DNA from: Actinomycetota bacterium
GTDB lineage: Bacteria; Actinomycetota; Actinomycetes; S36-B12
Direction: 5' to 3'
Assembly: GCA_009700485.1 (NCBI GenBank)
Contig: WLLZ01000078.1
Location: forward strand, 1-8,137
DNA length: 8,137 bases
Shown here: positions 1-7,044 of the stretch, piece after piece
Position numbering within the stretch: the stretch's first letter is position 1
Layout: the number at the start of each line of letters is the position of its first letter
Position numbers and translations under genes: made by a program
The notes under the pieces: generated by a model
Told to the model about the DNA's origin: nothing
Database searches by the model: none
What the model saw: only the letters and a program-made list of their open reading frames with translations

Positions 1-249
1 GGGCCGGCCGGCACGAATGAGGTGCCGCGCACCAGCAGCGCTGCAACTCTCTCCGCCCTGCGCTTAGCGATTGCTGAAACCACCCCGGTCTGGATTGGTT
101 ATGCCGATGCCGATGGCACCACCACCGAGCAGATCATTGATCCGATCCGCATGGGTGGTGGTTCGGTAACCGCATTTGATCACCGCACAGAGCAAGTGAA
201 AACTTTCCTGGTCTCACGCATCAGTGGCGTAGCTCCACTTACGCCTTGA
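1..249 (+). CDS. C-terminal end of helicase-associated WYL-type protein (partial)
   Basis: The frame is open from base 1 to the TGA at 247-249, giving 82 residues of a protein that begins outside the window. The visible part contains VWIGYADADG, then DPIRMGGGSVTAFD, then VKTFLVSRISGVAPL. This is the pattern of the small beta-rich WYL-like module that ends the large helicase-associated protein of Actinomycetota (the Rv0862c type, roughly 750 residues, from memory). In mycobacteria that gene lies directly upstream of the XPB helicase on the same strand. Here the helicase is also downstream on the same strand, but three other genes lie between. The role is probably linked to DNA repair or helicase partnering; that is inference from context. 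The ATG-less internal start codons within the fragment should not be taken as the gene start. Confidence 0.7.
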   Translation, partial: GPAGTNEVPRTSSAATLSALRLAIAETTPVWIGYADADGTTTEQIIDPIRMGGGSVTAFDHRTEQVKTFLVSRISGVAPLTP

Positions 250-274
250 TAAAGGTTCTCATTAATGGCAATTC

Positions 275-1399
275 TCAGGGCCCGACCACCAGAACATCTT
301 TGGTCCAGATTCGAAATTCTGCGAGTAGGTCGGGGATCGGCTCGACCCCGATACCCGCGCCCGTTGGTACCGGTAGGCGCCCATCTTGCAGCACGAAAGG
401 CTCGGTGATGTCGACCGCGTAATACCGGTTCGAGGCACTGGTGTCACCGGGCAACGTGAAGTTCGGCAGTGCCGCCAAGGCCAAGTTCGCGGCCCGACCG
501 ATGCCGGTCTCGAGCATGCCGCCGCACCACACCGGTGAGTTGCGCGCCATGCACATGTCATGAATATCGCGAGCAGTTAGATAACTACCCACCCTGCCCG
601 GCTTAATGTTGATGATCGTCGCGGATCCAAACTCCAAGGCTGACTCCGCTGATGCCACCGACAAGATTGATTCGTCCATGCAAATCGGAGTAGCACATGC
701 ATCAGCAAGCATTCGATGCCCGAGCCAGTCTTCTTCGGGTAACGGTTGCTCAATGAGTAGGAGGTTGAACTCATCAAGTTTCGCTAAATGCGCCGCATCT
801 GAACGCGCATAAGCCTGATTGGCATCAACTTGCAATGGCATATCGGGCCACTGTGCACGCACGGCGGCCACCGGCTCCAAATCCCAACCTGGCTCTATCT
901 TCAATTTAATGCGCCGGTAACCCGCATCGACATATACGCCGACTTCTTCCATCAATTCACGCAGAGTCTCCGTTGTTGGGATACCGACACTTACCCCGCA
1001 ATCAACTTCGGTGCGCGTGGACCCCAAGAAACTTGCCAGCGACTGATCGCGCTCACGCAACCATACGTCGAGCATCGAAGTTGCAATTGCCGTCTTAGCC
1101 ATTGGATGTCCGCGCATGGCATCAAGGGCCGTTCTCACTTCTTCAGGGTCACCATCCATCGTTGTTTCACGCAATGCCGGGATTAGGTGATCTGTCATTA
1201 CCGCAATTGCCGCAGCCGTGTATTCCGAGCTGTAGCCCGGCCACGACGATGACGCACACTCGGCCCAGCCACTAATTCCATCTGCTGACACCGCTTCGAC
1301 GATAAGCACCTCGCGTACCGTGTCAGTACCAAAACTCGTTCGAAATGGGCGCACTAAAGGCATATTCACCATGTGAAGGCGGAACATCTCAATACTCAC
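275..1399 (-). CDS. menC: Enolase-superfamily N-succinylamino acid racemase / o-succinylbenzoate synthase
   Basis: 374 residues, normal for the MenC/N-acylamino acid racemase (NSAR) family. The fold is an N-terminal capping domain (about 1-125) followed by the barrel. Catalytic features are all visible: the KLK motif with K165 and K167, metal ligands D192 (VDANQ), E217 (IEQP) and D242 (MDES), the second acid/base lysine K266 (NIKPGRVG), and the GGMLETGIGRA loop at 293-303 typical of the OSBS/NSAR subgroup. The enzyme either dehydrates SHCHC to o-succinylbenzoate in menaquinone synthesis or racemises N-succinyl amino acids by 1,1-proton transfer. The overlapping acyltransferase gene and nearby M20 hydrolase favour the racemase role, though many family members do both. 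The start is GTG, sharing GTGA with the upstream gene's stop, with AGGGAG five bases before it (1405-1410), so translation is probably coupled. The cytoplasmic location is inferred from the lack of a signal peptide. Confidence 0.85.
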   Translation of the reverse strand: MSIEMFRLHMVNMPLVRPFRTSFGTDTVREVLIVEAVSADGISGWAECASSSWPGYSSEYTAAAIAVMTDHLIPALRETTMDGDPEEVRTALDAMRGHPMAKTAIATSMLDVWLRERDQSLASFLGSTRTEVDCGVSVGIPTTETLRELMEEVGVYVDAGYRRIKLKIEPGWDLEPVAAVRAQWPDMPLQVDANQAYARSDAAHLAKLDEFNLLLIEQPLPEEDWLGHRMLADACATPICMDESILSVASAESALEFGSATIINIKPGRVGSYLTARDIHDMCMARNSPVWCGGMLETGIGRAANLALAALPNFTLPGDTSASNRYYAVDITEPFVLQDGRLPVPTGAGIGVEPIPDLLAEFRIWTKDVLVVGP

Positions 1400-2199
1400 G
1401 CGCGCTCCCTATAAAGAACGTAGTTACCGACTCGCTCCACTCCAATTACGCAATAGCCATCGGCTAATGCCGAGGTCAATGTCTCGCGCAGAGAGATCCG
1501 CCAACGGGCGGCTGCCACCGGGTCCGTTCTTCGCAACTCCACAATGTCTTCTGGGATTTCAACTACCCGAATATCGCGGCCGGCTTCGAGCAACATCCCT
1601 GCGTCGAGCGGTAAAAGTCGCCCCGCCGCCGCATCATTTACTTTGGCGGATGACAGGTGCCACCAGGCAAATACTCGATCGGTGGGATCGCCAATATTGA
1701 TGGCGTCTGGCATCTCACCGTAGAAATCTATTTCATACCCTCTGACATCGACCCCAAGTTTTAGGATGTTCAAGATCGCATTTCGCCTAACGAGCGGATC
1801 GAAAGTCCACGAGATGGTGTCAATGTCACGGTCCAGGGCCCACACCCGTTGATGCAGCTTTAATGCCGATCCAATGTGATGGTTTCGGTGGCTTTCGAGC
1901 ACCGCTGCCATATGCGAGTGCAGGTGAACGTGCCAACTGTCAGTGAAATGGCGGCCCACAAATGCCAGCGCTGCACCAACCGGTTCAGTGCCCAAATAGG
2001 CAACCGATGCGTACCCGCCGGCATAGGTCAAAGCCTTAAGTACATTTTGCTGAACTTGGGTGCCCTGACCCGGCCAGACCGTATCGAAAATTAGCCGCGC
2101 GGTGGCTAAATCTGTAGGGTCTACTACTGAGCGGACTTGCACTCCGGCGCGCTCCTGTGCGCGCTGGAGATCGGCCGCCGGACTATCCACCGAGGTCAC
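1396..2199 (-). CDS. GNAT-family N-acyltransferase, probable amino-acid N-succinyltransferase
   Basis: From the GTG at 2199 the product is 267 residues. The central part looks like a GNAT fold: a beta-strand region LHSHMAAVL followed by the acyl-CoA pyrophosphate loop RNHHIGSALK (about 105-114), then a helix. After it comes SWTFDPLVRRNAILNILKLG, a stretch I associate with the COG3375-type family of predicted acetyltransferases that accompany NSAR racemases. The gene is first in a two-gene minus-strand unit and its TGA overlaps the racemase GTG by 4 bp. In the Geobacillus NSAR pathway a GNAT protein succinylates D-amino acids; that role is inferred here from the neighbours. The start is uncertain: no good ribosome site precedes the GTG at 2199, another GTG lies at 2208, and the frame stays open to 2295, which would run across the whole divergent promoter region and is unlikely. 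Confidence 0.75.
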   Translation of the reverse strand: MTSVDSPAADLQRAQERAGVQVRSVVDPTDLATARLIFDTVWPGQGTQVQQNVLKALTYAGGYASVAYLGTEPVGAALAFVGRHFTDSWHVHLHSHMAAVLESHRNHHIGSALKLHQRVWALDRDIDTISWTFDPLVRRNAILNILKLGVDVRGYEIDFYGEMPDAINIGDPTDRVFAWWHLSSAKVNDAAAGRLLPLDAGMLLEAGRDIRVVEIPEDIVELRRTDPVAAARWRISLRETLTSALADGYCVIGVERVGNYVLYRERA

Positions 2200-2251
2200 A
2201 ACCGACACCGTACCGAACCGTACCGAGAAAAACCGAACCGAGAGGAGCAGC
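2200..2251. promoter_or_regulatory. Divergent intergenic region with ACCGA/ACCGT pentamer run
   Basis: This 52-bp gap separates the divergent GNAT and M20 genes and must carry at least part of both control regions. It holds seven ACCGW pentamers starting at 2201, 2207, 2212, 2217, 2222, 2232 and 2237. The last six are in 5-bp phase, with one GAAAA unit interrupting at 2227. The + strand ribosome site of the M20 gene follows at once. No convincing -10 (TANNNT) or -35 box can be pointed to on either strand. The repeats could be a binding array for a shared regulator or simply a short slipped repeat. Confidence 0.45.
2241..2247 (+). promoter_or_regulatory. Ribosome binding site that sets the M20 start
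   Basis: AGAGGAG lies four bases before the GTG at 2252. It supports that GTG over the ATG at 2102, which would add 50 low-complexity residues read through the divergent intergenic region and the start of the GNAT gene. Confidence 0.75.
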
Positions 2252-3388
2252 GTGACCACGACCCTGTCGTCAGCAAGCGCGCTGCTCCCCCGCATGATCG
2301 AGTCGGTAGACCTTCTCGTCAGTACCGAATCACCAACTAATGATCTTGCCGCCTGCGCTCATCTTGCCGAGGTGGCCGCCAAGTTAACTAGCGAGTGGTT
2401 AGGGAGCCCGGCCCGCGTCGAGGTACACGATGGCTGCCCGGTCGTGCGCTGGGGCCCAGAGCACCCTGAAATCTTGCTGCTCGGCCACCTCGACACCGTG
2501 TGGCCGGTTGGCACCGTGCTACGCCTGCCTTCCCAGCTCATTGATGATCAAATGACCGGGCCAGGTGTTTTCGATATGAAGGCTGGCATCGTGCAGGCCT
2601 TGGCCGCCGTGTCGGTACTTATTAATGATGGCGCCGACGTCGGAGCGGTCGGGCTCTTGCTGACAACTGACGAGGAGACCGGCTCGCGTGCTTCACGCAA
2701 AGTGATTGCGGGCGCCCTCACCAGCGCCAAAGCGGTTCTGGTTTTCGAACCATCCGCTAGCGGTGCCCTAAAAACCGAACGCAAGGGCACTTCTTGGTAC
2801 CGAATCAAATTTCACGGGCGCGCAGCCCACGCCGGCCTTGACCCTGAACGCGGGGTGAATGCCACCATTGAAGCTGCTGCATTTGTCATGGCAACCCAAT
2901 CTTGGGGTAATCAAGATGCCGGCACCACCGTTACGCCAACCGTGCTTAACGCTGGCACCACGGCAAATACCGTCCCTTTTTTGGCAGAGTTGACTCTTGA
3001 CGTTCGCGCCTGGTCTGCGGGCGAGCAACAGCGTGTTGACTCATGTGTTCGCACCTGGCAAGGCACCCACCCTGAAGCCCGCATCGAGATCGATGGCGGT
3101 ATTGACCGGCCACCACTTGAATCGTCAGCATCGGCTGCTCTCTTCGCTATCGCTCAACAAGTCGCGCACGAACTTGGTTTACCCGAATTGCAATCCTGCG
3201 CGGTCGGTGGTGCCAGCGACGGCAATCTCACCGCGGCCGCCGGCATTCCCACCCTCGATGGGCTTGGCGCGGTTGGCGATGGCGCACACGCAGACCACGA
3301 ATGGGCTTCAGTTTCAGCAATGGCCGAACGGGCCGCCCTCACCGCCGGCATCATCATGGCGGCACTCAACGGAGAGATAAATGACTGA
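2252..3388 (+). CDS. M20-family zinc metallopeptidase, probable N-succinyl-L-amino acid desuccinylase
   Basis: 378 residues from the GTG at 2252. The two-zinc M20 site can be read in full: H79 in GHLDTV, bridging D108 in VFDMKAG, general base E141 and zinc ligand E142 in TTDEETGS, E166 in FEPS, and a late histidine, most likely H346 in GAHADHEW. The spacing of H79, D108, E142 and E166 closely follows carboxypeptidase G2 (H112, D141, E176, E200, from memory). The lid/dimerisation domain starts around 177 and carries GRAAHAG with H193. M20 enzymes cleave amide bonds of N-acyl amino acids and C-terminal residues. Divergence from a GNAT and racemase pair suggests that this one removes the succinyl group from N-succinyl-L-amino acids, completing a D-to-L conversion. 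No signal peptide is seen, so it is probably cytoplasmic. The 3' end overlaps the helicase start by 8 bp. A general acetylornithine- or glutamate-carboxypeptidase-like activity remains possible. Confidence 0.87.
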   Translation: MTTTLSSASALLPRMIESVDLLVSTESPTNDLAACAHLAEVAAKLTSEWLGSPARVEVHDGCPVVRWGPEHPEILLLGHLDTVWPVGTVLRLPSQLIDDQMTGPGVFDMKAGIVQALAAVSVLINDGADVGAVGLLLTTDEETGSRASRKVIAGALTSAKAVLVFEPSASGALKTERKGTSWYRIKFHGRAAHAGLDPERGVNATIEAAAFVMATQSWGNQDAGTTVTPTVLNAGTTANTVPFLAELTLDVRAWSAGEQQRVDSCVRTWQGTHPEARIEIDGGIDRPPLESSASAALFAIAQQVAHELGLPELQSCAVGGASDGNLTAAAGIPTLDGLGAVGDGAHADHEWASVSAMAERAALTAGIIMAALNGEIND

Positions 3389-5039
3389 CGGTCCACTGAT
3401 TGTGCAAAGCGACAAAACCCTGCTCCTTGAAGTTGATAGTCCGCTGGGGCCAGAATGCCGTCGTGCCATCGCACCATTTGCCGAACTTGAGCGGGCACCT
3501 GAACACATTCACACTTACCGATTAACTCCACTTGGTCTTTGGAATGCCCGCGCGGCCGGGCATGACGCCGAGCAGGTCGTCGACACCTTGCTCCGCTATT
3601 CGAAATATCCAGTGCCGCATGCGCTGCTCGTAGATATCGCCGAGACCATGTCGCGCTATGGCAGGTTGCAGGTCAACAACCACCCGGTGCACGGATTAGT
3701 GTTGCAGGCATTAGACGAAGCGGTGCTCGAAGAAATCCTGCGCAGTAAGAAAGTTGCTCCATTACTCGGTGCCCGCGTTGATAAAACGACGGTAATAGTG
3801 CATCCAAGTGAGCGCGGCCACCTAAAGCAGGCACTCATCAAACTTGGATGGCCCGCCGAGGATGTCGCGGGCTACGTCGATGGCGAGCGACATGCCATTG
3901 GCTTGGTCACCGAGAATTGGCAGCCACGCCCTTACCAACAAGAGGCCGCCGAAGGCTTTTGGCACGGCGGCTCTGGCGTAGTCGTGCTCCCCTGTGGTGC
4001 CGGCAAGACGATAGTTGGTGCGTTGGCAATGACACTTGCGCAGGCAACCACCCTGATTCTCGTCACTAACACAGTTGCGGCCCGGCAGTGGCGTGATGAG
4101 TTACTCAAGCGCACGACCTTGACCGCTGATGAAATAGGTGAGTATTCAGGAGCTAAGAAGGAAATCCGCCCGGTAACAATCGCGACCTACCAAGTGATGA
4201 CAACCAAACGCCAAGGGATCTACCCGCATCTTGATGTCTTTGATTCGCGCGACTGGGGCCTGATCATCTATGACGAGGTGCACCTTCTACCTGCTCCTAT
4301 CTTCCGATTCACCGCCGATATCCAATCGCGGCGTCGCCTCGGGTTAACCGCAACCTTGGTGCGCGAGGACGGCCGAGAGAGTGACGTTTTTAGCCTCATC
4401 GGCCCAAAGCGCTACGACGCACCCTGGAAAGACATTGAGAACCAAGGCTATATCGCACCTGCTGACTGCGTCGAGGTGCGAGTGACCTTGCCTGACAGTG
4501 ATCGCATGACATATGCGATGGCAGAGCAAGAAGATAAATATCGCCTAGCGGCTTCGGCTCCCGAGAAGAACCGGCTCGTTGAAGAAATCATCGCCCATCA
4601 CCCTGATGATCGAATCCTGGTAATTGGGCAGTACCTTGATCAGCTCGCCGAACTTGGTGAGCACCTTGACGCACCGATAATCACGGGTGCTACACCCGTT
4701 AAAGAACGTGAACGCCTATTTGCCGCATTCCGCGAAGGTGAAATTCGACTACTCGTGGTCAGCAAGGTTGCTAACTTCTCAATTGATCTGCCCGAGGCTG
4801 CTGTCGCCATCCAAGTAAGTGGCACATTTGGATCTCGGCAAGAAGAGGCTCAGCGCCTCGGAAGAATCCTGCGCCCAAAAGCCGATGGGCGCACGGCGCA
4901 CTTCTATTCAATTGTCACGCGCGACACAGTTGATGCCGATTTCGCCCAGCATCGCCAACGTTTTTTAGCTGAGCAGGGCTACGCTTATCGCATCGTCGAC
5001 GCCGATGACATTCACTCGGGTAAGTGGGAAGCCATATGA
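3381..5039 (+). CDS. xpb: DNA repair helicase XPB (bacterial ERCC3 type)
   Basis: 552 residues, the usual length for actinobacterial XPB. An N-terminal domain (1 to about 180, starting MTDGPLIVQSDKT as in the mycobacterial protein from memory) precedes two RecA-like domains. Visible motifs are Walker A PCGAGKT at 204-210, DEVH at 298-301, LTAT at 322-325, the XPB-type RED residues R328-E329-D330, and motif VI QRLGRILRP at 491-499. The family comprises ATP-driven 3'-5' SF2 helicases implicated in DNA repair; the eukaryotic relative belongs to TFIIH. The ATG is preceded by GGAGAG at 3371-3376 with four bases of spacing and lies inside the 3' end of the M20 gene (8-bp overlap), which suggests translational coupling. 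Its TGA sits within the ATGA that starts the next gene. The partner WYL-type gene that normally adjoins it is about 3.1 kb upstream. Nothing appears broken. Confidence 0.97.
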   Translation: MTDGPLIVQSDKTLLLEVDSPLGPECRRAIAPFAELERAPEHIHTYRLTPLGLWNARAAGHDAEQVVDTLLRYSKYPVPHALLVDIAETMSRYGRLQVNNHPVHGLVLQALDEAVLEEILRSKKVAPLLGARVDKTTVIVHPSERGHLKQALIKLGWPAEDVAGYVDGERHAIGLVTENWQPRPYQQEAAEGFWHGGSGVVVLPCGAGKTIVGALAMTLAQATTLILVTNTVAARQWRDELLKRTTLTADEIGEYSGAKKEIRPVTIATYQVMTTKRQGIYPHLDVFDSRDWGLIIYDEVHLLPAPIFRFTADIQSRRRLGLTATLVREDGRESDVFSLIGPKRYDAPWKDIENQGYIAPADCVEVRVTLPDSDRMTYAMAEQEDKYRLAASAPEKNRLVEEIIAHHPDDRILVIGQYLDQLAELGEHLDAPIITGATPVKERERLFAAFREGEIRLLVVSKVANFSIDLPEAAVAIQVSGTFGSRQEEAQRLGRILRPKADGRTAHFYSIVTRDTVDADFAQHRQRFLAEQGYAYRIVDADDIHSGKWEAI

Positions 5040-5400
5040 GCCAGGTTGCACCTTCGCCCACCGCTCCCGAACTAAGTGCGAGACTACCGGCGGCGGTTAC
5101 CGTGGTGGGCCGATCTTCCCCTCCACGTTCCTTGGTGTCGCCGTCGGATTTCTCGGCTCTTTAGTGTTCCCTGAAATATCAGTGACAGCCATGGCCGCGA
5201 CTGGCATCGCGGCCACCGCGACCGTTATGCTTCGCTTACCTTTTACGTCTGCGCTTTTGGCTATGGTGTTGCTCAGCAGTTCAGGTCCCGCGGTCGCGCC
5301 ATTTGCCATAAAGGGTGCGGTTGTTGGTTTCGGAGTACGGCAAGGCCTCGATAAACGTTACGCCAAAAGAACATCAAAACTAGAGCTGGAGCGATTATGA
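5036..5400 (+). pseudogene. Chloride channel (ClC family) remnant with internal deletion and frameshift
   Basis: The ATG at 5036 forms an ATGA overlap with the helicase stop, a normal operon start, and encodes about 20 residues beginning MSQVAPSPTAPELSARLPAA. That frame then meets a stop within about 25 further codons. From about 5087 a different frame carries GGGYRGGPIFPSTFLG, which matches the GxFxP selectivity-filter signature in the second half of ClC channels and antiporters. It is followed by hydrophobic stretches (about 5137-5200, 5205-5280 and 5290-5335) and a basic tail ending at TGA 5398-5400. ClC proteins have roughly 400 or more residues with many membrane helices, so about 300 central residues are missing. 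The junction falls in the GC-rich CTACCGGCGGCGGTTAC around 5081-5097. An ATG at 5005 inside the helicase gene gives a 131-residue frame, but its first 30 residues look like helicase shadow. Probably non-functional; an assembly collapse is the main alternative. Confidence 0.7.
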
Positions 5401-5915
5401 AAATAAGTCACCTCACCATCATGGCAACCACGCTAGTTATCGCTGGGGCCGCACTTGCCGCACCCGCTCATGCCGTAAAACTCGTACCGTCTGACACCGC
5501 CTGCTCCTACATCTATAAGAACGGTGAGCCCACCACCAAGACTTACGCCTGCCTTTCGGTGGCCGAGTCGCCAGTGCCAGCTGGCCAACCGGCAACATTC
5601 ACCGGCACCCTGAGCTCGAAGGCAATGTCGAATTTGGCTGAATGGACAACCGGCGGCAACACGGTATGCCTTGATCGCTACCCAGCCAAGGCCAATAACA
5701 ACAGCAGCATGCCACGTACCCCACTTACGAAAGCATGCTCACCCGTTAAGAAAAACGGTACCTTCACGATCAACGCAGATTTAAGTGTCAAGGGCACCTA
5801 CTACTACGGGCTGAGCATGGGCCCCTGCACAGGTTCTGCCGGACTGTGCGGTAACGGCGATGCTGGCTTGGTTGGAGTTCAAGGGCCGGATGTCGTGCAA
5901 CTTAAGACCACCTAA
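5397..5915 (+). CDS. Secreted Cys-rich protein with probable Ig-like beta-sandwich, function unknown
   Basis: 172 residues. A classical signal peptide is visible: MKIS, hydrophobic core about 6-22, and cleavage after AHA at 24-26. The mature part has six cysteines (36, 52, 91, 114, 144, 151), suggesting three disulfides in an exported protein. The pattern PVPAGQPATFTGTLS, then NTVCLDRYP, then NGTFTINADL and GTYYYGL resembles actinobacterial Ig-like domains in which a tolerance-to-load strand pattern ends in G-T-Y-Y; this is a fold guess only. The ATG overlaps the stop of the channel remnant in ATGA, with GGAG at 5388-5391 five bases upstream. It is followed after 27 bp by a second secreted protein and the two are probably co-transcribed. 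I do not recognise a family. No lipobox, sortase motif or membrane anchor is present, so the product should be released or held by partners. Confidence 0.75.
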   Translation: MKISHLTIMATTLVIAGAALAAPAHAVKLVPSDTACSYIYKNGEPTTKTYACLSVAESPVPAGQPATFTGTLSSKAMSNLAEWTTGGNTVCLDRYPAKANNNSSMPRTPLTKACSPVKKNGTFTINADLSVKGTYYYGLSMGPCTGSAGLCGNGDAGLVGVQGPDVVQLKTT

Positions 5916-5932
5916 TAAACAACCGCCTAGAC

Positions 5933-5939
5933 AAGGGGA
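5933..5939 (+). promoter_or_regulatory. Ribosome binding site for secreted protein 2
   Basis: AAGGGGA lies three bases before the ATG at 5943. It supports that start over the second ATG at 5958 (residue 6), which would also leave a workable signal peptide. Confidence 0.6.
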
Positions 5940-5942
5940 CCG

Positions 5943-6539
5943 ATGCGCCAAATCGCAATGAGTCACAAGCTCGCCACAATGTGCACGTCGGTTGCCTTGC
6001 TCGGTGTGGCACTTGCTTTCGCGCCAAGCGCTCTAGCAGCAGACAACAGCAACCTCGCCTCACTCCAGGCTAAGGTTCCGTTCACGATTTACGCCCCGAA
6101 ATTCACCGCACAGCTGCCACTTAGATCCGTGCAATTGAAGAAATTCGACGAACAGGCAGTAGGGCCGAATCCGGGCCCGTGCACGCGCTACTTAACCGCC
6201 CAATATGGGCCGAAAGCCGGCGCCTCCCTGCAGCTCACTGAGTCTTTCCCATGCCAAGACCCCGGATTTCCGTTTCTTGAAGTTGAGTCATTCCTGGCCA
6301 AAGGGAATCGGGTGTTCATCACGACCAAGTGCCCAAATGCCAACGCCATCGGCCACCTAGATTGCCAAACAGGTTCTACTGCAACGCCAGCACAATTACT
6401 TCAAACTTATGGTGAAGCCTGGATCGCTCTTCCAGCACGCGGCCAATCAAAAAAGACACAAGCTCAACTTTATTCCAAAGGACTTAACGCCGATCAGATT
6501 AAGAAGATCGTACGAAGTTTGGTCGCTGCTAGGCCTTAG
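5943..6539 (+). CDS. Secreted protein with four cysteines, function unknown
   Basis: 198 residues with a signal peptide: basic start, hydrophobic core about 14-27, and likely cleavage after ALA at 30-32. The mature chain has cysteines at 80, 104, 130 and 141, consistent with two disulfides. It opens with VPFTIYAPKF, has an aromatic/beta middle, and closes with a helix LNADQIKKIVRSLVAARP. That layout, a V-P-F-x-I-Y-x-P start and a terminal 'D-x-I-x-K-I-x-x-S-L' helix, faintly recalls DUF4367-like extracytoplasmic domains, but I cannot confirm this. It lies 27 bp after the other secreted gene and is the last gene of the + strand run. Its end overlaps the convergent YceI-like gene by 11 bp, so no separate terminator fits between them. 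The cysteine spacing and sequence do not make it an obvious paralogue of its upstream neighbour. Confidence 0.75.
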   Translation: MRQIAMSHKLATMCTSVALLGVALAFAPSALAADNSNLASLQAKVPFTIYAPKFTAQLPLRSVQLKKFDEQAVGPNPGPCTRYLTAQYGPKAGASLQLTESFPCQDPGFPFLEVESFLAKGNRVFITTKCPNANAIGHLDCQTGSTATPAQLLQTYGEAWIALPARGQSKKTQAQLYSKGLNADQIKKIVRSLVAARP

Positions 6540-7017
6540 CTCGCAGTGCCAATTTCGCGTCAACATCAAAGCCGAAGTCCTCGATGGTGCCCATGCCTGG
6601 TATCGGCAGATGCACCGTGCCCATGTTCGCGCTGCCGACGATTTCTATTTCCCCCATCGGTGAAGAAGCCGATGCAATAGGAGTGATCGTCAAATCGAGT
6701 TCAACTTCGATGCTACCCGCGCGCGCAATACCGGTGACCGACCAAATTTCACCCACCGGGCCTTTACCCGAATACACCAGCTCGTGCGCTTTATTTCGAG
6801 TTACGATACTGCGGGCCGCTGACTGCAGCAGGAAGTTGCCAGTCTTTAACTGGTCGAGAGCCAAATTCAAGGTGACGGTTATTTCCTGCGCGGTTATCTG
6901 CAGTAGCCCGCTGGCAACGGGGGCCGAAACATCAACGCTCAGTAGGCCCACTCGCCCACTACGCAGTCGAACATCGGCACCGTCAACGGCAGCTATCTCC
7001 CACTCGCCAACGGTCAT
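6529..7017 (-). CDS. YceI-like domain protein
   Basis: 162 residues from the ATG at 7017; a second ATG two codons upstream (7023) is equally in frame. AAGG at 7025-7028 is seven bases from the ATG at 7017 but only one from 7023, which favours the inner start. The sequence is almost all amphipathic beta-strand: GEWEIAAVDG at the N-terminus, LLSVDVSAPVASG, DQLKTGNFLLQS (resembling the 'lkt.dFf' step of YceI proteins), then ELVYSGKG, GSIEVELDLTITPI and a closing GFDVDAKLALRA. YceI proteins form a lipocalin-like barrel that binds polyisoprenoids or other lipids. No signal peptide is present, unlike the periplasmic E. coli protein, but as in many actinobacterial members. It lies 27 bp after the SDR gene on the same strand and is probably co-transcribed. 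Assignment rests on pattern only, so the family call is moderate. Confidence 0.6.
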   Translation of the reverse strand: MTVGEWEIAAVDGADVRLRSGRVGLLSVDVSAPVASGLLQITAQEITVTLNLALDQLKTGNFLLQSAARSIVTRNKAHELVYSGKGPVGEIWSVTGIARAGSIEVELDLTITPIASASSPMGEIEIVGSANMGTVHLPIPGMGTIEDFGFDVDAKLALRAKA

Positions 7018-7044
7018 GGGCATACCTTGCCATTTTGGCCAAAG

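Noticed and set aside
830..1186. 118-residue + strand ORF within the racemase gene
   Set aside because: It is antisense to a well supported enzyme with all catalytic residues, and its own sequence has no recognisable motif.
2102..2251. Upstream ATG extending the M20 protein by 50 residues
   Set aside because: The extension reads antisense through the GNAT 5' end and the pentamer run, is low complexity, and a clear AGAGGAG precedes the GTG at 2252.
2200..2295. Longest GNAT reading frame starting at 2295
   Set aside because: It would span the entire divergent gap and overlap the M20 gene on the other strand, and the added residues show no GNAT resemblance.
5005..5400. A complete 131-residue membrane protein starting inside the helicase gene
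   Set aside because: The first 30 or so residues are helicase shadow and unlike a ClC sequence. The GxFxP signature appears only after the junction, so a degraded channel fits better.
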